64,000 nt of DNA from Cobetia marina. GTDB taxonomy: Bacteria; Pseudomonadota; Gammaproteobacteria; Pseudomonadales; Halomonadaceae. The notes below the pieces were generated by a model. That model was not told the DNA's origin, made no database searches, and saw nothing but the letters and a program-made list of their open reading frames with translations. Where the stretch lies: the NCBI RefSeq assembly GCF_001720485.1, contig NZ_CP017114.1, positions 2,418,001 to 2,482,000 on the forward strand, given 5' to 3'. Position 1 is the stretch's first letter. Each line of letters begins with the position of its first letter. Below are positions 34,435 through 43,895 of this stretch, in pieces. A program made the position numbers and the translations under genes.

Positions 34435-35348
34435 GGGCGCGCTCCTTCGAGGGTGTCTGCGGCGGTTGACGTTCTGGCCTTGCTGCCGGACATCAGCAAC
34501 AGCCCCAGCAACAGCAGGAAGGTGACCAGCACCGGCGTCAGCAGCGCGAACGGCGCTTCACGCCAATACGGCAACAGCTCGACCATCATGGTGCCCAGCT
34601 CCGGCGTAGGCTCCGGAATGCCGACGTGCACGAAACCCAGCGCGGCAATCGCCATCAGGGCGTTGGCCATGCCGAAGGCCATCGCCGTCATCATCACGGG
34701 CGCCATTTCCGGCCACAGGTGATGACGAAAACGGTACCAGGCCCCGAAGCCCAGCAGACGGCTGGCCTCGACGCCGGGACTCGCCAGCACGCTGCGACCG
34801 GTGGCACGTGCCAGGCGGAAGAATTCCACCCACAGCACCAGCGACAGGCCCAACCACAATGCCAGCGGCGTCGACGGCAGGATGACGCTGACCATCAGCA
34901 CCAGCAGCAGCCCCGGCAATGCCAGCAGGCTATCTGCCACCAGGCTCAACAGGCGCTCGGCCCAGCCACCGCGTCCCGCGGCCAGCAGGCCCAGCGAGAT
35001 GCCTGAAAACGCCGCCAGAATCACCGCCCCCGCAGCGATGGACAGCGACAGCCCGAGCGCCGCCACCAGGCGGTGATACAGGGAGCGCCCAAGGTGGTCA
35101 TAACCCAGCGGGGCGCTGGTGATCACCTCACCGGCGTCAGAGACACCGACGGCATCCGCGCCCTGCAGCGCACGATAGAGATGCTGCTCCAGCGGGTCCC
35201 CCGGTATCACCAGATTGCCCAGCAGAGCCAGCAGCACGAGGCTCGCGACAATCGCGGCCCCGATCACCCGGCGCAATGGCCAGTCAAGACGTGGGCGACG
35301 CACGGCGTCCACGCGCTGCGGCGCAAGCCCTTCCACCACCTGATTCAT
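34431..35348 (-). CDS. ABC transporter permease, DppC/NikC-like
   Basis: The product has 305 residues and about six helices (RVIGAAIVASLVLLALLGNL, LLSLVADSLLALPGLLLVLMVSV). The EAA loop (VEASRLLGFGAWYRFRHHLWPEMAPV) contacts the ATPase. It overlaps the ATPase gene by ATGA. With the other permease it forms the membrane channel for a peptide-, nickel- or opine-like substrate. Confidence 0.92.
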   Translation of the reverse strand: MNQVVEGLAPQRVDAVRRPRLDWPLRRVIGAAIVASLVLLALLGNLVIPGDPLEQHLYRALQGADAVGVSDAGEVITSAPLGYDHLGRSLYHRLVAALGLSLSIAAGAVILAAFSGISLGLLAAGRGGWAERLLSLVADSLLALPGLLLVLMVSVILPSTPLALWLGLSLVLWVEFFRLARATGRSVLASPGVEASRLLGFGAWYRFRHHLWPEMAPVMMTAMAFGMANALMAIAALGFVHVGIPEPTPELGTMMVELLPYWREAPFALLTPVLVTFLLLLGLLLMSGSKARTSTAADTLEGARP

Positions 35349-36280
35349 TTCACACCCCGTGGGTCCAGTTGGCGACCCAGCAGATCGACCAGCAGATTGA
35401 TCACGACAAAACCGACGCCCAGCACCAGGGCGGTGCCCTGCACCATCGGCACATCGCGCGAGAAGATGGCGTGCACCAGCGCATGGCCGATACCCGGCCA
35501 GCCGAAGATGCTCTCGATCACCACCACCCCTTCCACCAGGGTCACGAACTGCAGCCCCAGATAGGTCACCAGCGGCAAGGCCACATGGCGCAGGCCGTGA
35601 CGCCAGAAGGTCTGGGCGTTGCTGAGGCCCTTCCAGCGTGCGAAATCATGGAAGGCTGTCTGGGTGACGGCGGCCATGGCATCGCGTGCCAGGCGTGCCG
35701 ATACCGCTGCCAGCCCGAGCGCCAGCGTCATCGCCGGCAGAATGAAGTGCTGCGGCTCACCGTGACCGGCGGCCGGCAGCAGCCCCATCTCCACCGAGAT
35801 CAGCAGGATCAGCACCAGTGCCAGCAAGAACTGCGGCGTGGCGCGCAGCAGACTGCAGACGGCCAGCAGGCTTCGGTCCAGCCAGCCACCGGCACGCAGA
35901 CCGGCCAGCAGCCCCAGCGGCGGGCCGATCAACAGCGAGATGCCCAATGCCGCGCCGGCGAGCGACAGGGAGTTGCCTAGCTGATGACGAATCTCCACCC
36001 ACACCGATTCCCCGGAAATCAGCGAGGTGCCCAGCTCCAGGCGCAGGATATCGCCCAGCCAGTAAAGGAAGTGCAAGCCGCCCTGTGCCTCGAGACCCAG
36101 TTCGGCGCGTACCGAGGCCGCAGCGGCCGCATCCAGCGCGTCATAACCATAACGACCGGCCGCGATACGCCAGGCGGCATCGCCGGGCAAACTCTGCATC
36201 ATCAGATAGCTGGTGCCGCCGACCATCAGCACCACCATCAATAGCTGCAACAGACGTGAAGGGAGATTCATGGTGCCCAC
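35345..36280 (-). CDS. ABC transporter permease, DppB/NikB-like
   Basis: The product has 311 residues and about six helices. The C-terminal GWPGIGHALVHAIFSRDVPMVQGTALVLGV is the DppB/NikB family signature, and SRLARDAMAAVTQTAFHDFARWKGLS is its coupling loop. It overlaps the next permease gene by four bases. Typical DppB proteins have a long periplasmic loop after helix 1; here it carries a hydrophilic segment (MQSLPGDAAWRIAAGRYGYDALDAAAAASVRAELGLEAQGG). Confidence 0.92.
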   Translation of the reverse strand: MGTMNLPSRLLQLLMVVLMVGGTSYLMMQSLPGDAAWRIAAGRYGYDALDAAAAASVRAELGLEAQGGLHFLYWLGDILRLELGTSLISGESVWVEIRHQLGNSLSLAGAALGISLLIGPPLGLLAGLRAGGWLDRSLLAVCSLLRATPQFLLALVLILLISVEMGLLPAAGHGEPQHFILPAMTLALGLAAVSARLARDAMAAVTQTAFHDFARWKGLSNAQTFWRHGLRHVALPLVTYLGLQFVTLVEGVVVIESIFGWPGIGHALVHAIFSRDVPMVQGTALVLGVGFVVINLLVDLLGRQLDPRGVK

Positions 36281-37995
36281 CGCAATTCTGAAAGGCCGAA
36301 ACTACGCTCCCAGGGGTCTACCTGAGCGCGTTGCAGTCGATGAGAGATCGCCAGGTTCTGGTAGTACCAGGCGATGGGGATCACGGGTAATGCCTGCTGG
36401 ATCACGCCACTGGCCTGCGCTCGCGGGTCCTGCCCTTCAGGCGTGGGCTCGTAGCCCTCGCGTGCCATGCGCTCAAGCTCTGCGGTGAAGTCTGCATCGA
36501 ACCAGCCCATCGCGCCCCAGTCGCCACCGGGGGCCTCAGGCGTTCCCGCGTAATCGCTCAGCACATTGCCGATGGGGTCCGGCACCATGGCCAGATTGCG
36601 CGCGAACAGGGCCATGTCGAGGCTGCCGTCATGATGGCCGGCCGGAATCGCCGAGAAGTTGGTGATATCGAGGCGTGTCTGGATGCCGATGGCGTGGAAC
36701 TGACGCTCCAGCACCGTGGCCACCAGTGGCAGCTCCGGACGGTCCGAGAAGGTGATCAAGCTGATCGCGAGGCGCTGACCGTCCTTTTGACGAACGCCAT
36801 CCTCGCCGACGGTCCAGCCAGCGGCGTCCAGCAATGCACGCGCTTCAAAGACATCCTGATGCAGCTCGGGCAGCGCGGGGTCATGCCAGCCTTCCACCAT
36901 CGGCGGGAACAGCTGGCTGGCCCCGCGCGGATAGCGCAGCACGACCTGCGCGATGGCGGTGCGATCGATCGCCAGGCTCAAGGCACGCCGCACATCCGGG
37001 TCCTGGAAGGCCGGATGATTGGCGTTGACCTTCAACAGCATCGTGCGCGGCGTCGCGGCCGCCGCCAGGGTCACGCGCGGCGACTTAGAGAGACGCTGAC
37101 GACTGGCGGGGTCCAGCCCATAGGTGAAGTCGGCATCTCCGCTCTCGGCGATCAATGCCCTGCCCTCGGCGCGACTGACCGCCTGATAGCGCGCCTGACG
37201 CACCTCGGGCTGCTCGCCCCAATAGTCCTCGAAGGCGGTGACTTCCAGGCTCAGCGGCGGCGTCATGCGCAGCATGCGATAGGGGCCGGTGCCGATGACC
37301 TGCTGAGCGGTGCCTGACTCATCGAAGGACGCCGGTGCCAGAATCTGCTGTCGATAATCGGCCAGATAGGCGGGCAACGCGGCGAAGGGCTCGCTGAGGG
37401 CAATCACCAGCGTATGGTCATCTGCGGCGACGATCCGCTCGATTGGCACTGACTTCAAGATGCCCGGCTTGGCACGGGCGATCTCGAGACTCTGACGCGC
37501 GACTTCGGCATCCAGACGGCTGCCATCATGGAACTGCACGCCGGAGCGCAGCGTGAAGCGCCACTCCAGGCCATCATCCGAGACCTTCCAAACGGTCGCC
37601 AACCCCGGCTGTAGCTCTCCCGTGGCATCCACCTCGACCAATGTCTCGACGACCTGCATGCGCTGGAAAAGGATACCGCTGAGCAGCGGGTCCGCCCCCT
37701 TGATGTCAAAGGGCGCAACGATCTCCAGACGACGCGACGTCGCCTGCTCATCGCCCGAAGACTGAGCGGATGCCTTGACGGCCTGAGGCATGCCAAGACC
37801 GAGCACCATGAGCGTCATTCCCAGCCAGCACGTGATCTGCTCAGCCACGGGCCGGGAATGCCTTGCAGACCGGGAAAGATCAGCCAACACGGGAGCTGTC
37901 AGAGAGCGGAAAAGCGACTTGTACCATCGCCGTTCAGCGTCAGGAGGCCTGAGCCTGCTCAGAGGGTGGACCATCGTCATTGCGCATCCTGTCAA
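36268..37995 (-). CDS. ABC transporter substrate-binding protein (SBP family 5, Opp/Nik type)
   Basis: The product has 575 residues. A long positively charged N-terminal region precedes the hydrophobic stretch CWLGMTLMVLGLGMPQAVKASA, so the true start may be further in. SBP_bac_5 features are clear: VETLVEVDATGELQPGLATVWKVSDDGLEWRFTLRSGVQFHDG and FEDYWGEQPEVRQARY. The gene heads the operon; it overlaps the first permease by 13 bases. A perfect Zur-box core (38040-38052) lies 45 bases upstream. Zinc or zinc-metallophore uptake is suggested; a dipeptide or nickel role remains possible. Confidence 0.88.
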   Translation of the reverse strand: MTGCAMTMVHPLSRLRPPDAERRWYKSLFRSLTAPVLADLSRSARHSRPVAEQITCWLGMTLMVLGLGMPQAVKASAQSSGDEQATSRRLEIVAPFDIKGADPLLSGILFQRMQVVETLVEVDATGELQPGLATVWKVSDDGLEWRFTLRSGVQFHDGSRLDAEVARQSLEIARAKPGILKSVPIERIVAADDHTLVIALSEPFAALPAYLADYRQQILAPASFDESGTAQQVIGTGPYRMLRMTPPLSLEVTAFEDYWGEQPEVRQARYQAVSRAEGRALIAESGDADFTYGLDPASRQRLSKSPRVTLAAAATPRTMLLKVNANHPAFQDPDVRRALSLAIDRTAIAQVVLRYPRGASQLFPPMVEGWHDPALPELHQDVFEARALLDAAGWTVGEDGVRQKDGQRLAISLITFSDRPELPLVATVLERQFHAIGIQTRLDITNFSAIPAGHHDGSLDMALFARNLAMVPDPIGNVLSDYAGTPEAPGGDWGAMGWFDADFTAELERMAREGYEPTPEGQDPRAQASGVIQQALPVIPIAWYYQNLAISHRLQRAQVDPWERSFGLSELRWAP

Positions 37996-38039
37996 AAAGA
38001 CATGTTCGCTGCCGTCAGACAGCGTGAGAAAAGCGCAAT

Positions 38040-38052
38040 GTTATAGTATAAC
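38040..38052. promoter_or_regulatory. Zur-box core upstream of the ABC transporter operon
   Basis: GTTATAGTATAAC is a perfect dyad with one central base, centred at 38046. It matches the core of the gammaproteobacterial Zur box (GTTATAATATAAC), with AAT before it as in the consensus. It lies 45 bases before the binding-protein start and 189 bases before the divergent GNAT gene. Confidence 0.8.
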
Positions 38053-38240
38053 GAACCAGCATTGGCAATCCCGAGCGGCATCTGGTACTGGACAGGCATT
38101 CACTTGTCAGGCTGTCCTGAAAACCTGAAGATAGTGCGCTTGAATTAGCACTCACTAACTGACTGGATGGTCGGCCTGCAGAAATTGCAACGTGACGGAT
38201 GCTACTCCCTGACATAACTCTCAAAAGAATCGGAAGGATC

Positions 38241-38804
38241 ATGGATGATCTCAGCATTTCCCCCATCTACGACACACCTGCCAACCGCTACCTGAATGCA
38301 GCGGCGCAACGGCTGAGTTGTGGCAACATGCTCGCGACCTACAAGCGTCATGGTTTCCATTGGGATGCAGAGCAATTCGAGGAAAAATGGCAGGACAACA
38401 AGAACTTCGCCGTGCGCCTCAATGGCGAATGGATCGGCTTCATCAGCCTCAAGTCGCTGAAAGACATGGTGTATCTGCGTGACCTGCAGCTGGTGGCCCA
38501 GTGGCAGGGACGCGGTATCGGCTCCACCTGTCTGAGCTGGTTGATCGATTGCCTCAGCAAGCGTCAGCCCCACGACATCCTCCTGCGGCTTCGGGCCTTC
38601 TCCGACAGCCCGGCCATCGCCCTGTATGAACGCCATGGATTCGTGAGACTCGAGGAGCCCTTCACCCCGACGCGCGCGGGAGGCATCATCGCCATGCAGC
38701 GCAAGGTCAAGACGGGGGCCAGGGCCATGACATCCAGTGAGATGTCTTTGCACCCTCTTCGCCATGACGCCATGGCAGAAAGCTCGGCAGCGTCTCTGCA
38801 ATGA
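38241..38804 (+). CDS. GNAT family N-acetyltransferase
   Basis: The product has 187 residues. ATG 38241 follows GGAAGGATC. The acetyl-CoA binding motif QWQGRGIGSTCLSWLI and the C-terminal SPAIALYERHGFVRLEE are standard GNAT motifs. The substrate is unknown. It is divergent from the Zur-boxed ABC operon, so shared regulation is possible but not shown. It ends before a strong terminator. Confidence 0.88.
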   Translation: MDDLSISPIYDTPANRYLNAAAQRLSCGNMLATYKRHGFHWDAEQFEEKWQDNKNFAVRLNGEWIGFISLKSLKDMVYLRDLQLVAQWQGRGIGSTCLSWLIDCLSKRQPHDILLRLRAFSDSPAIALYERHGFVRLEEPFTPTRAGGIIAMQRKVKTGARAMTSSEMSLHPLRHDAMAESSAASLQ

Positions 38805-38808
38805 CGAC

Positions 38809-38840
38809 AAAACCGCCCGGTCTCATGACCGGGCGGTTTT
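38809..38840. terminator. Bidirectional terminator between GNAT and hydrolase genes
   Basis: A perfect 13-bp stem AAAACCGCCCGGT / ACCGGGCGGTTTT with a 6-base loop and flanking A/T runs (38809-38821, 38828-38840). Confidence 0.88.
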
Positions 38841-38897
38841 GTTTGCTCACTGGGATGGCGCCCGACACCCCGCTTGGGCATCGGGGCTGGCCATCTC

Positions 38898-39740
38898 TCA
38901 GCGCGCCAGGAAATTCAAGATATAGCGCACGGTTTCTTCGGGCTTCTCGTCAGTGACCCAGTGACCGGCGTCCTTCACCCAGATCAGCTCGGCACCCGGG
39001 ATGGCATCTGTGAGCATCGGGGCGTAATCCGGCTTCTGGAAGTTGTCCTTGTCGCCCCACAGCACCAGAGTCTTGATCTCGATATTCTTGAGCTCACCGG
39101 CAATGGCCTGGGTGTATTCCTTGTTGAGACGACGCATGTTGCGGAAGAAGGCTGCCTTGCCTTGCTCGCTGTTCCACTGGGACACGTAGCGCTCGACCAT
39201 CTCTTCGGTCGCCACCGCCGGATCATGCACACCACTGGGCATGAAGCCGCGCATGGTGCTGATGAATTCCTCGACGCTGGTGGCTTCCTCGACGCCCGGC
39301 TCCAGCAGCTGCTTGAACTCCGGAATCGGCCAGGAATCGAAGCATACGCTGTCGATCAGCACCTGGCGACGAACGCGCTCGGGGTGGTTGACCGCCATCA
39401 GCTGACCGATACCCCCACCGATATCATGCGAGACGACATCCGCACTTGCCACACCCAACGCATCCATCAGCTTGATGAAGATGCGTGTCTGGGCATTGAT
39501 GGAAACATCAGCATCCACCGGCATGTCCGACTCGCCATAGTTGAGCATGTCCGGGGCGATGACACGGTAATGTCTGGCCAATTCCGGCATCACATCGCGC
39601 CACATCAGCTTGTTGGTCGGAATGCCGTGAATCAACAACAGCGGCTGACCTTCCCCCATTTCCTTGTAGGCAATGCGGTGACCTTCGATCATCGCATAAC
39701 GGGTTTCCAGGGCTTCCATTGTCACGTTGTCGTGGCTCAT
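38898..39740 (-). CDS. Alpha/beta hydrolase, epoxide hydrolase/haloalkane dehalogenase type
   Basis: The product has 280 residues. ATG 39740 (MSHDNVTMEALETRYAMIEG) follows GAGGTCAGCA. The oxyanion-hole motif LIHGIPTNKLMWRDV, an Asp nucleophile in VVSHDIGGGIGQL, and DAGHWVTDEKPEE with the catalytic His are seen. An Asp nucleophile points to haloalkane dehalogenases, fluoroacetate dehalogenases or epoxide hydrolases rather than esterases. Its substrate cannot be told. It is single, divergent from the small 2OG-oxygenase-like gene. Confidence 0.85.
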   Translation of the reverse strand: MSHDNVTMEALETRYAMIEGHRIAYKEMGEGQPLLLIHGIPTNKLMWRDVMPELARHYRVIAPDMLNYGESDMPVDADVSINAQTRIFIKLMDALGVASADVVSHDIGGGIGQLMAVNHPERVRRQVLIDSVCFDSWPIPEFKQLLEPGVEEATSVEEFISTMRGFMPSGVHDPAVATEEMVERYVSQWNSEQGKAAFFRNMRRLNKEYTQAIAGELKNIEIKTLVLWGDKDNFQKPDYAPMLTDAIPGAELIWVKDAGHWVTDEKPEETVRYILNFLAR

Positions 39741-39917
39741 TGCTGACCTCCTTGCTTGCTCGATTCTCAATCACGGCCTCGGCGATCTCGATTGCCGAAC
39801 CTTGTGCGCCGTGAACGTGGTGTCACCTTACGGATTCCTGAGCGATCACTCAAGCACGATTTTGATTGATTGCTCAAAATACGTTTCAATAGCCGCAATC
39901 TTCAAAGGGAAAGCCCA

Positions 39918-40223
39918 ATGGCCCGTGTCATCAACCGTAGTCTGCTCGATCTTCGCCGCCTGACCATCAATCTGGTGACCTACCCCGAGGGCCACAGCGT
40001 GATGCGTCATAACGACCCGATGGGTAGCGGCAGCTACTACAAGCTCAATATCGTGCTCAAGAAACCCCGTCAGGGCGGTGTCTTCGAGACCGATGGCAGC
40101 CTATTTCGCCTCGCGGACCGCGTGGTGCTGTTTCGCCCCGACCTTCACGAACACAGCGTCAGCCGCATCGAGCGCGGCAAACGTGTGCTGCTGAGCATCG
40201 CCTTGCATGCGCCCTGGCGCTGA
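39918..40223 (+). CDS. Minimal 2OG-Fe(II) oxygenase-like protein
   Basis: The product has 101 residues. ATG 39918 follows AAAGGGAAA. It has the core of a double-stranded beta helix: HND (the HxD iron pair), a distal His in DLHEHSVSRI, and RVLLSIAL at the C-terminal 2-oxoglutarate-binding strand. Other family members are ~190-230 residues, so this is a compact form, lacking N-terminal helices. It is not an obvious fragment, since the motifs are all present. It could be a stand-alone cupin-like protein. Function is unknown. Confidence 0.65.
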   Translation: MARVINRSLLDLRRLTINLVTYPEGHSVMRHNDPMGSGSYYKLNIVLKKPRQGGVFETDGSLFRLADRVVLFRPDLHEHSVSRIERGKRVLLSIALHAPWR

Positions 40224-40300
40224 TCCGCAGTGAGACTGCGATCGAGAGTCGTGAAGTGAAAGCGGATAGTGGAACAGACAGCGGATAACGCCTGGCGATA

Positions 40301-40338
40301 AAAAAACGCCAGTCAGCTATCGCTGACTGGCGTTTTTT
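40301..40338. terminator. Bidirectional terminator between the 2OG protein and cpdB
   Basis: A perfect 17-bp stem (40301-40317, 40322-40338) with A6 and T6 ends and a 4-base loop, the best intrinsic terminator in the window. Confidence 0.92.
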
Positions 40339-40389
40339 CCCACCTGAATCCAGGCCAATAACTACGTGCTCAACAATGAGCTACCTCGG

Positions 40390-42438
40390 CTATTTCATCC
40401 GGTCCAGCCCGACGCGATAGCGGGCAAAGCCCATCTCGTCCTGATCCACCAGCGTCATAGGATAGACCGCCTGGGCATCGATGAACTGCTGCGCATCCTC
40501 GCCGGGGGCGGTGGTGAAGCGAATGTCCAGCGGGGTGTCCGTGTCGATCGCGGCCAGCCGCCAGTTGTGATCCGCCGCAGGGTCCACCGCGCCCTGCTGC
40601 TGCGTCTGGCGCGAGATGTACTGGGCCAGAATGCTGCGATTTTCATCCGGTGACGCGAAAGCGACATGCGACTCTCCGGTGCCGGGGAAGTCCTCGCCGT
40701 AGGCGCGATAGTTGTTGGTCGCGAGCAGGAAGACATCGTCGTCCTTGACCGGCTCATCCTGGTAGGTGAGCCCCTGGATACGGTGGGCATCGGCGTCGAT
40801 CAGCGCACAATTGCCGTCGTAACGCGCCGGCTGCGTGACATCCACCCGATAGTCGACGCCGTCGATCACGTCGAAGTTGTAGCTGCGGAACCCTTCCCAG
40901 TTGATCAGGGGCTGGGGCGTGGCGAGATCCGGGTCAATGCGATGGAACTGGCCGGCGCTGCACTCGAGCCATTCCCGCACTTCCTTGCCGGTGACCTTGA
41001 GCGCCACCAGCGTATTCGGATAGAGATAGAGGTCGGCGGCATTGCGGAAGCTCAGCTCGCCGGCCTCCATCTCGGTGAACTGGGTCGGGTCATTGTGACG
41101 GCCACCGACCTTGAACGGCGCGGCCGCCGAGAGAATCGGCAAGCCTTCCAGATCCGGGTCGCCTTCGACGAAGCGTTTAACGTAATCAGCCTGGGCACGA
41201 TTGACGATCTGGATCGTCGGGTCGTCCTGCACCAGCGCCAGATAGCTCTTCATCGCCGCACTGGCGCGGCCGATGCTGCGATTGACGTACTCCCGCGTGG
41301 CGTCGTGCTCATGCTCGACCAACGCCGCCAGTTCGGCATCTTCCCCCACCTGCGCCTCGCCACCCACCTGAATCGGGCGTGCCTCTGTCTGGCCACTTAC
41401 CACCCGCCACTGGCCCGAGTCATTGCTCAGTTCGAGATCCATCACGCCCACATGGCTGCCCCAATGCCCCGGCATCATCGCCGGCACCCCATTGAGGGTG
41501 CCCTTGGCGATATCGGCCCCCGGCACCTCAGCAAATTCCTCGCTGGGGAAGACCGCATGGGCATGCCCGAAGGCGATGCCATCGATGCCTTCCACCTGCG
41601 AAAGGTAATACACCGAATTCTCGGCCATCACCCGGTAAGGGTCAGTCGAGATGCCGGAGTGTGGGATGGCGATCACCACATCCGCGCCCGCCCGGCGCAT
41701 CTCGGGCACCCAGCGCCTGGCGCTCTCGGTGATGTCCTCGGCCGTCAGGCGGCCCTTGAGGTGCTTGCGGTCCCAGGTCAACACCTGCGGCGGCGCGAAG
41801 CCGATATAGCCGACCTTCAACGTCTGAGCGTTGCCCTCACTGTCGGTGAAGGCATGGGGGGTGATCTGATACGGCGTGAAGTACGGCTCGCCGGTCGTGG
41901 CATCCAGCAGGTTGGCGTTCACATAGGGGAACTGCGCGCCGGAAAGCGCCCGTTCGAGATACTCGAGCCCGTAATTGAACTCATGATTGCCGATGTTGCC
42001 GACATCGTAATCCAGCTGATTCATGACCTTGTAGGCCGGGAAGACATCACCCTCCTCGAGACCCTCCGCCGCCATGTAATCGCCCATCGGGCTGCCCTGG
42101 ATGAGGTCGCCATTGTCGAGCAGTACGCTGTTGACCACCTCGGAACGCGCCTGCTTGATCAGGCTCGCCGTACGCACCAGGCCGATGCGCACGGTGGGAC
42201 GATCCTTGTAATAGTCGTAATCCATCACGTTGGCGTGGATGTCGGTGGTCTCGATCACCCGCAGTGACAGCGTCGCGGCATTGGCTGGCTGAGCGATCAT
42301 CACGACACCCCCAATGCTGGCCAGACCGAGGATGGCTGCCCGCAGGCGACGCATTGCACGCGGACGCCGGGTGTCCCCCGCAGCCTCTTTGGTACCAGAG
42401 GCCGGCTGACCTTTTCTTCCGGATGATGCATTCGCCAT
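40390..42438 (-). CDS. cpdB: 2',3'-cyclic-nucleotide 2'-phosphodiesterase / 3'-nucleotidase
   Basis: The product has 682 residues. ATG 42438 follows AGGAAGTGAGAG; a signal peptide with a long Arg-rich n-region ends PANA, so it is periplasmic. The metallophosphoesterase domain shows [17 protein letters not shown] (DxH), [23 protein letters not shown] and GHAH. The 5'-nucleotidase C-terminal domain (~400-640) follows. CpdB degrades extracellular cyclic nucleotides and 3'-nucleotides to nucleosides for uptake. It is single. Confidence 0.96.
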   Translation of the reverse strand: MANASSGRKGQPASGTKEAAGDTRRPRAMRRLRAAILGLASIGGVVMIAQPANAATLSLRVIETTDIHANVMDYDYYKDRPTVRIGLVRTASLIKQARSEVVNSVLLDNGDLIQGSPMGDYMAAEGLEEGDVFPAYKVMNQLDYDVGNIGNHEFNYGLEYLERALSGAQFPYVNANLLDATTGEPYFTPYQITPHAFTDSEGNAQTLKVGYIGFAPPQVLTWDRKHLKGRLTAEDITESARRWVPEMRRAGADVVIAIPHSGISTDPYRVMAENSVYYLSQVEGIDGIAFGHAHAVFPSEEFAEVPGADIAKGTLNGVPAMMPGHWGSHVGVMDLELSNDSGQWRVVSGQTEARPIQVGGEAQVGEDAELAALVEHEHDATREYVNRSIGRASAAMKSYLALVQDDPTIQIVNRAQADYVKRFVEGDPDLEGLPILSAAAPFKVGGRHNDPTQFTEMEAGELSFRNAADLYLYPNTLVALKVTGKEVREWLECSAGQFHRIDPDLATPQPLINWEGFRSYNFDVIDGVDYRVDVTQPARYDGNCALIDADAHRIQGLTYQDEPVKDDDVFLLATNNYRAYGEDFPGTGESHVAFASPDENRSILAQYISRQTQQQGAVDPAADHNWRLAAIDTDTPLDIRFTTAPGEDAQQFIDAQAVYPMTLVDQDEMGFARYRVGLDRMK

Positions 42439-42494
42439 CTCTCACTTCCTTGTCATGGGGGGATGTTCCTGTGGCCCTTCAGGGCATCGCTCCA

Positions 42495-43739
42495 TTATTC
42501 AGATGCCGACGCCTCAGGCAACTGGCGGTCCCTGCCCGCCAGCCAGCCGATCCCCGCCATCAGCACACTGAGGGAGGCACACACCATCAATGCCAGCTGC
42601 CAGTCACCCTGCCGATCGTAGAGCGCGCCGATCAACGGCGGCCCCATGGCCGCGAGCAGATAGCCCAGGGTCTGCGCCATGCTCGACAGCGACGCCGATT
42701 GCATGGCATCGCGCGCTCTGAGCCCCATGAACGACAGGGCGAGAATGAAGCTGGCCCCGGACCCCGCACCGAGCAGCAAGACCCACACCAGCGCCCACCC
42801 CGGCATCAGCCACAGCCCGATGAACCCTGCCAGCGACATGCAAGGCGTCGCGAAGGCGATCAGGCGTTGATCCTTCAGGCGCGGCATCAGGGGCACCAGA
42901 ATCAATCCCGGCAAGGCCGAAGCCAGCTGCAGCAGACCATGCAGCGAGCCCGCCTTTTCCGGCGAGAAGCCATTGTCCGCCAGCATGCTCGGCAGCCAGC
43001 TGTTGACGGTATAGAACAGCAGCGAATTGATCCCCATGAACAGCGTCACCTGCCAGGCCAGTGGCGAGTGCCACACGGCTGCCTGACGCACCGGCCGCGC
43101 GGCACCCTTCTCGGCTACCTTCTCGGCTTCCTTCACCGCCGTCGGTAGGGAGCGATGCGACAACTGTGGCCACCACACCACCATCGTCACCACTGGCAGG
43201 ATGACCACGATGAGCATCGCGAACTGCCAGCCATCCGCACTGTCCTGCGCCAGCGGCACCATCACCGCCGAGGCGATGGCGGCCATGATGCCCATGGTCA
43301 GCACATAGCAGGAGGTCAGCAGCGCGATGTGTCGGGGAAAGCTGCGTTTGACCAGACTGGGCAACAGCACATTGCCCACCGCGATGCCCGCCCCGATCAA
43401 GGCGATCCCCACATAGAGCGACAGCGTGTTGCCCTGCACCCGCAGCACGATGCCGGCGGCGATCGCCAGCAAGGCAAGGAAGACACTGCGCTCAAGCCCC
43501 ACATGCCGTGCAAGACGGGGTACCCAGGGGGACACCACGACGAACGCCAACAGCGGCAGAATCATCAGCAACCCTGCCGACGTGGCATTGAAGCCCAGCG
43601 CCACCTGCAGACGCTCAAGCAACGGCGCGATACTGGTAAAGGGCGCACGCAGATTCATGGCAATCATCAGGATGCCGGCGATCAACACGGCAGGATGGCT
43701 CAATCGCCGAACAGGAGAAGAGTGGCAGAGTTCAGTCAT
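42495..43739 (-). CDS. nimT: MFS transporter, CynX/NimT family
   Basis: The product has 414 residues and about twelve helices. ATG 43739 (MTELCHSSPVRRLSHPAVLIAGILMIAMNLRAPFTSIAPLLERL) is preferred over upstream in-frame starts. The NLRAPFTSIAPLL segment and SLVKRSFPRHIALLTSCYVLTMGIMAAIAS are typical of the CynX/NimT (YeaN) group. NimT in E. coli exports 2-nitroimidazole. The divergent AraC gene, homologous to NimR, strengthens the match. Cyanate or a xenobiotic are alternative substrates. Confidence 0.85.
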   Translation of the reverse strand: MTELCHSSPVRRLSHPAVLIAGILMIAMNLRAPFTSIAPLLERLQVALGFNATSAGLLMILPLLAFVVVSPWVPRLARHVGLERSVFLALLAIAAGIVLRVQGNTLSLYVGIALIGAGIAVGNVLLPSLVKRSFPRHIALLTSCYVLTMGIMAAIASAVMVPLAQDSADGWQFAMLIVVILPVVTMVVWWPQLSHRSLPTAVKEAEKVAEKGAARPVRQAAVWHSPLAWQVTLFMGINSLLFYTVNSWLPSMLADNGFSPEKAGSLHGLLQLASALPGLILVPLMPRLKDQRLIAFATPCMSLAGFIGLWLMPGWALVWVLLLGAGSGASFILALSFMGLRARDAMQSASLSSMAQTLGYLLAAMGPPLIGALYDRQGDWQLALMVCASLSVLMAGIGWLAGRDRQLPEASASE

Positions 43740-43895
43740 GAGACGCTCGCAGCGAACTTGGAACGGACAGATAGCGGGACGACACATCAGAGGTGAATTC
43801 CCGCGCAGATTAACGATAGCGTAATCGCCAATATCGCTGCAGAATTGAGCCATCATGACATCAGATACCTGAAATCAGACAATCTGCGAGCCGAC

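Noticed and set aside
40666..42267. 533-codon open frame on the plus strand opposite cpdB
   Set aside because: It is a shadow of cpdB caused by high GC codon use; no motifs or ribosome site.
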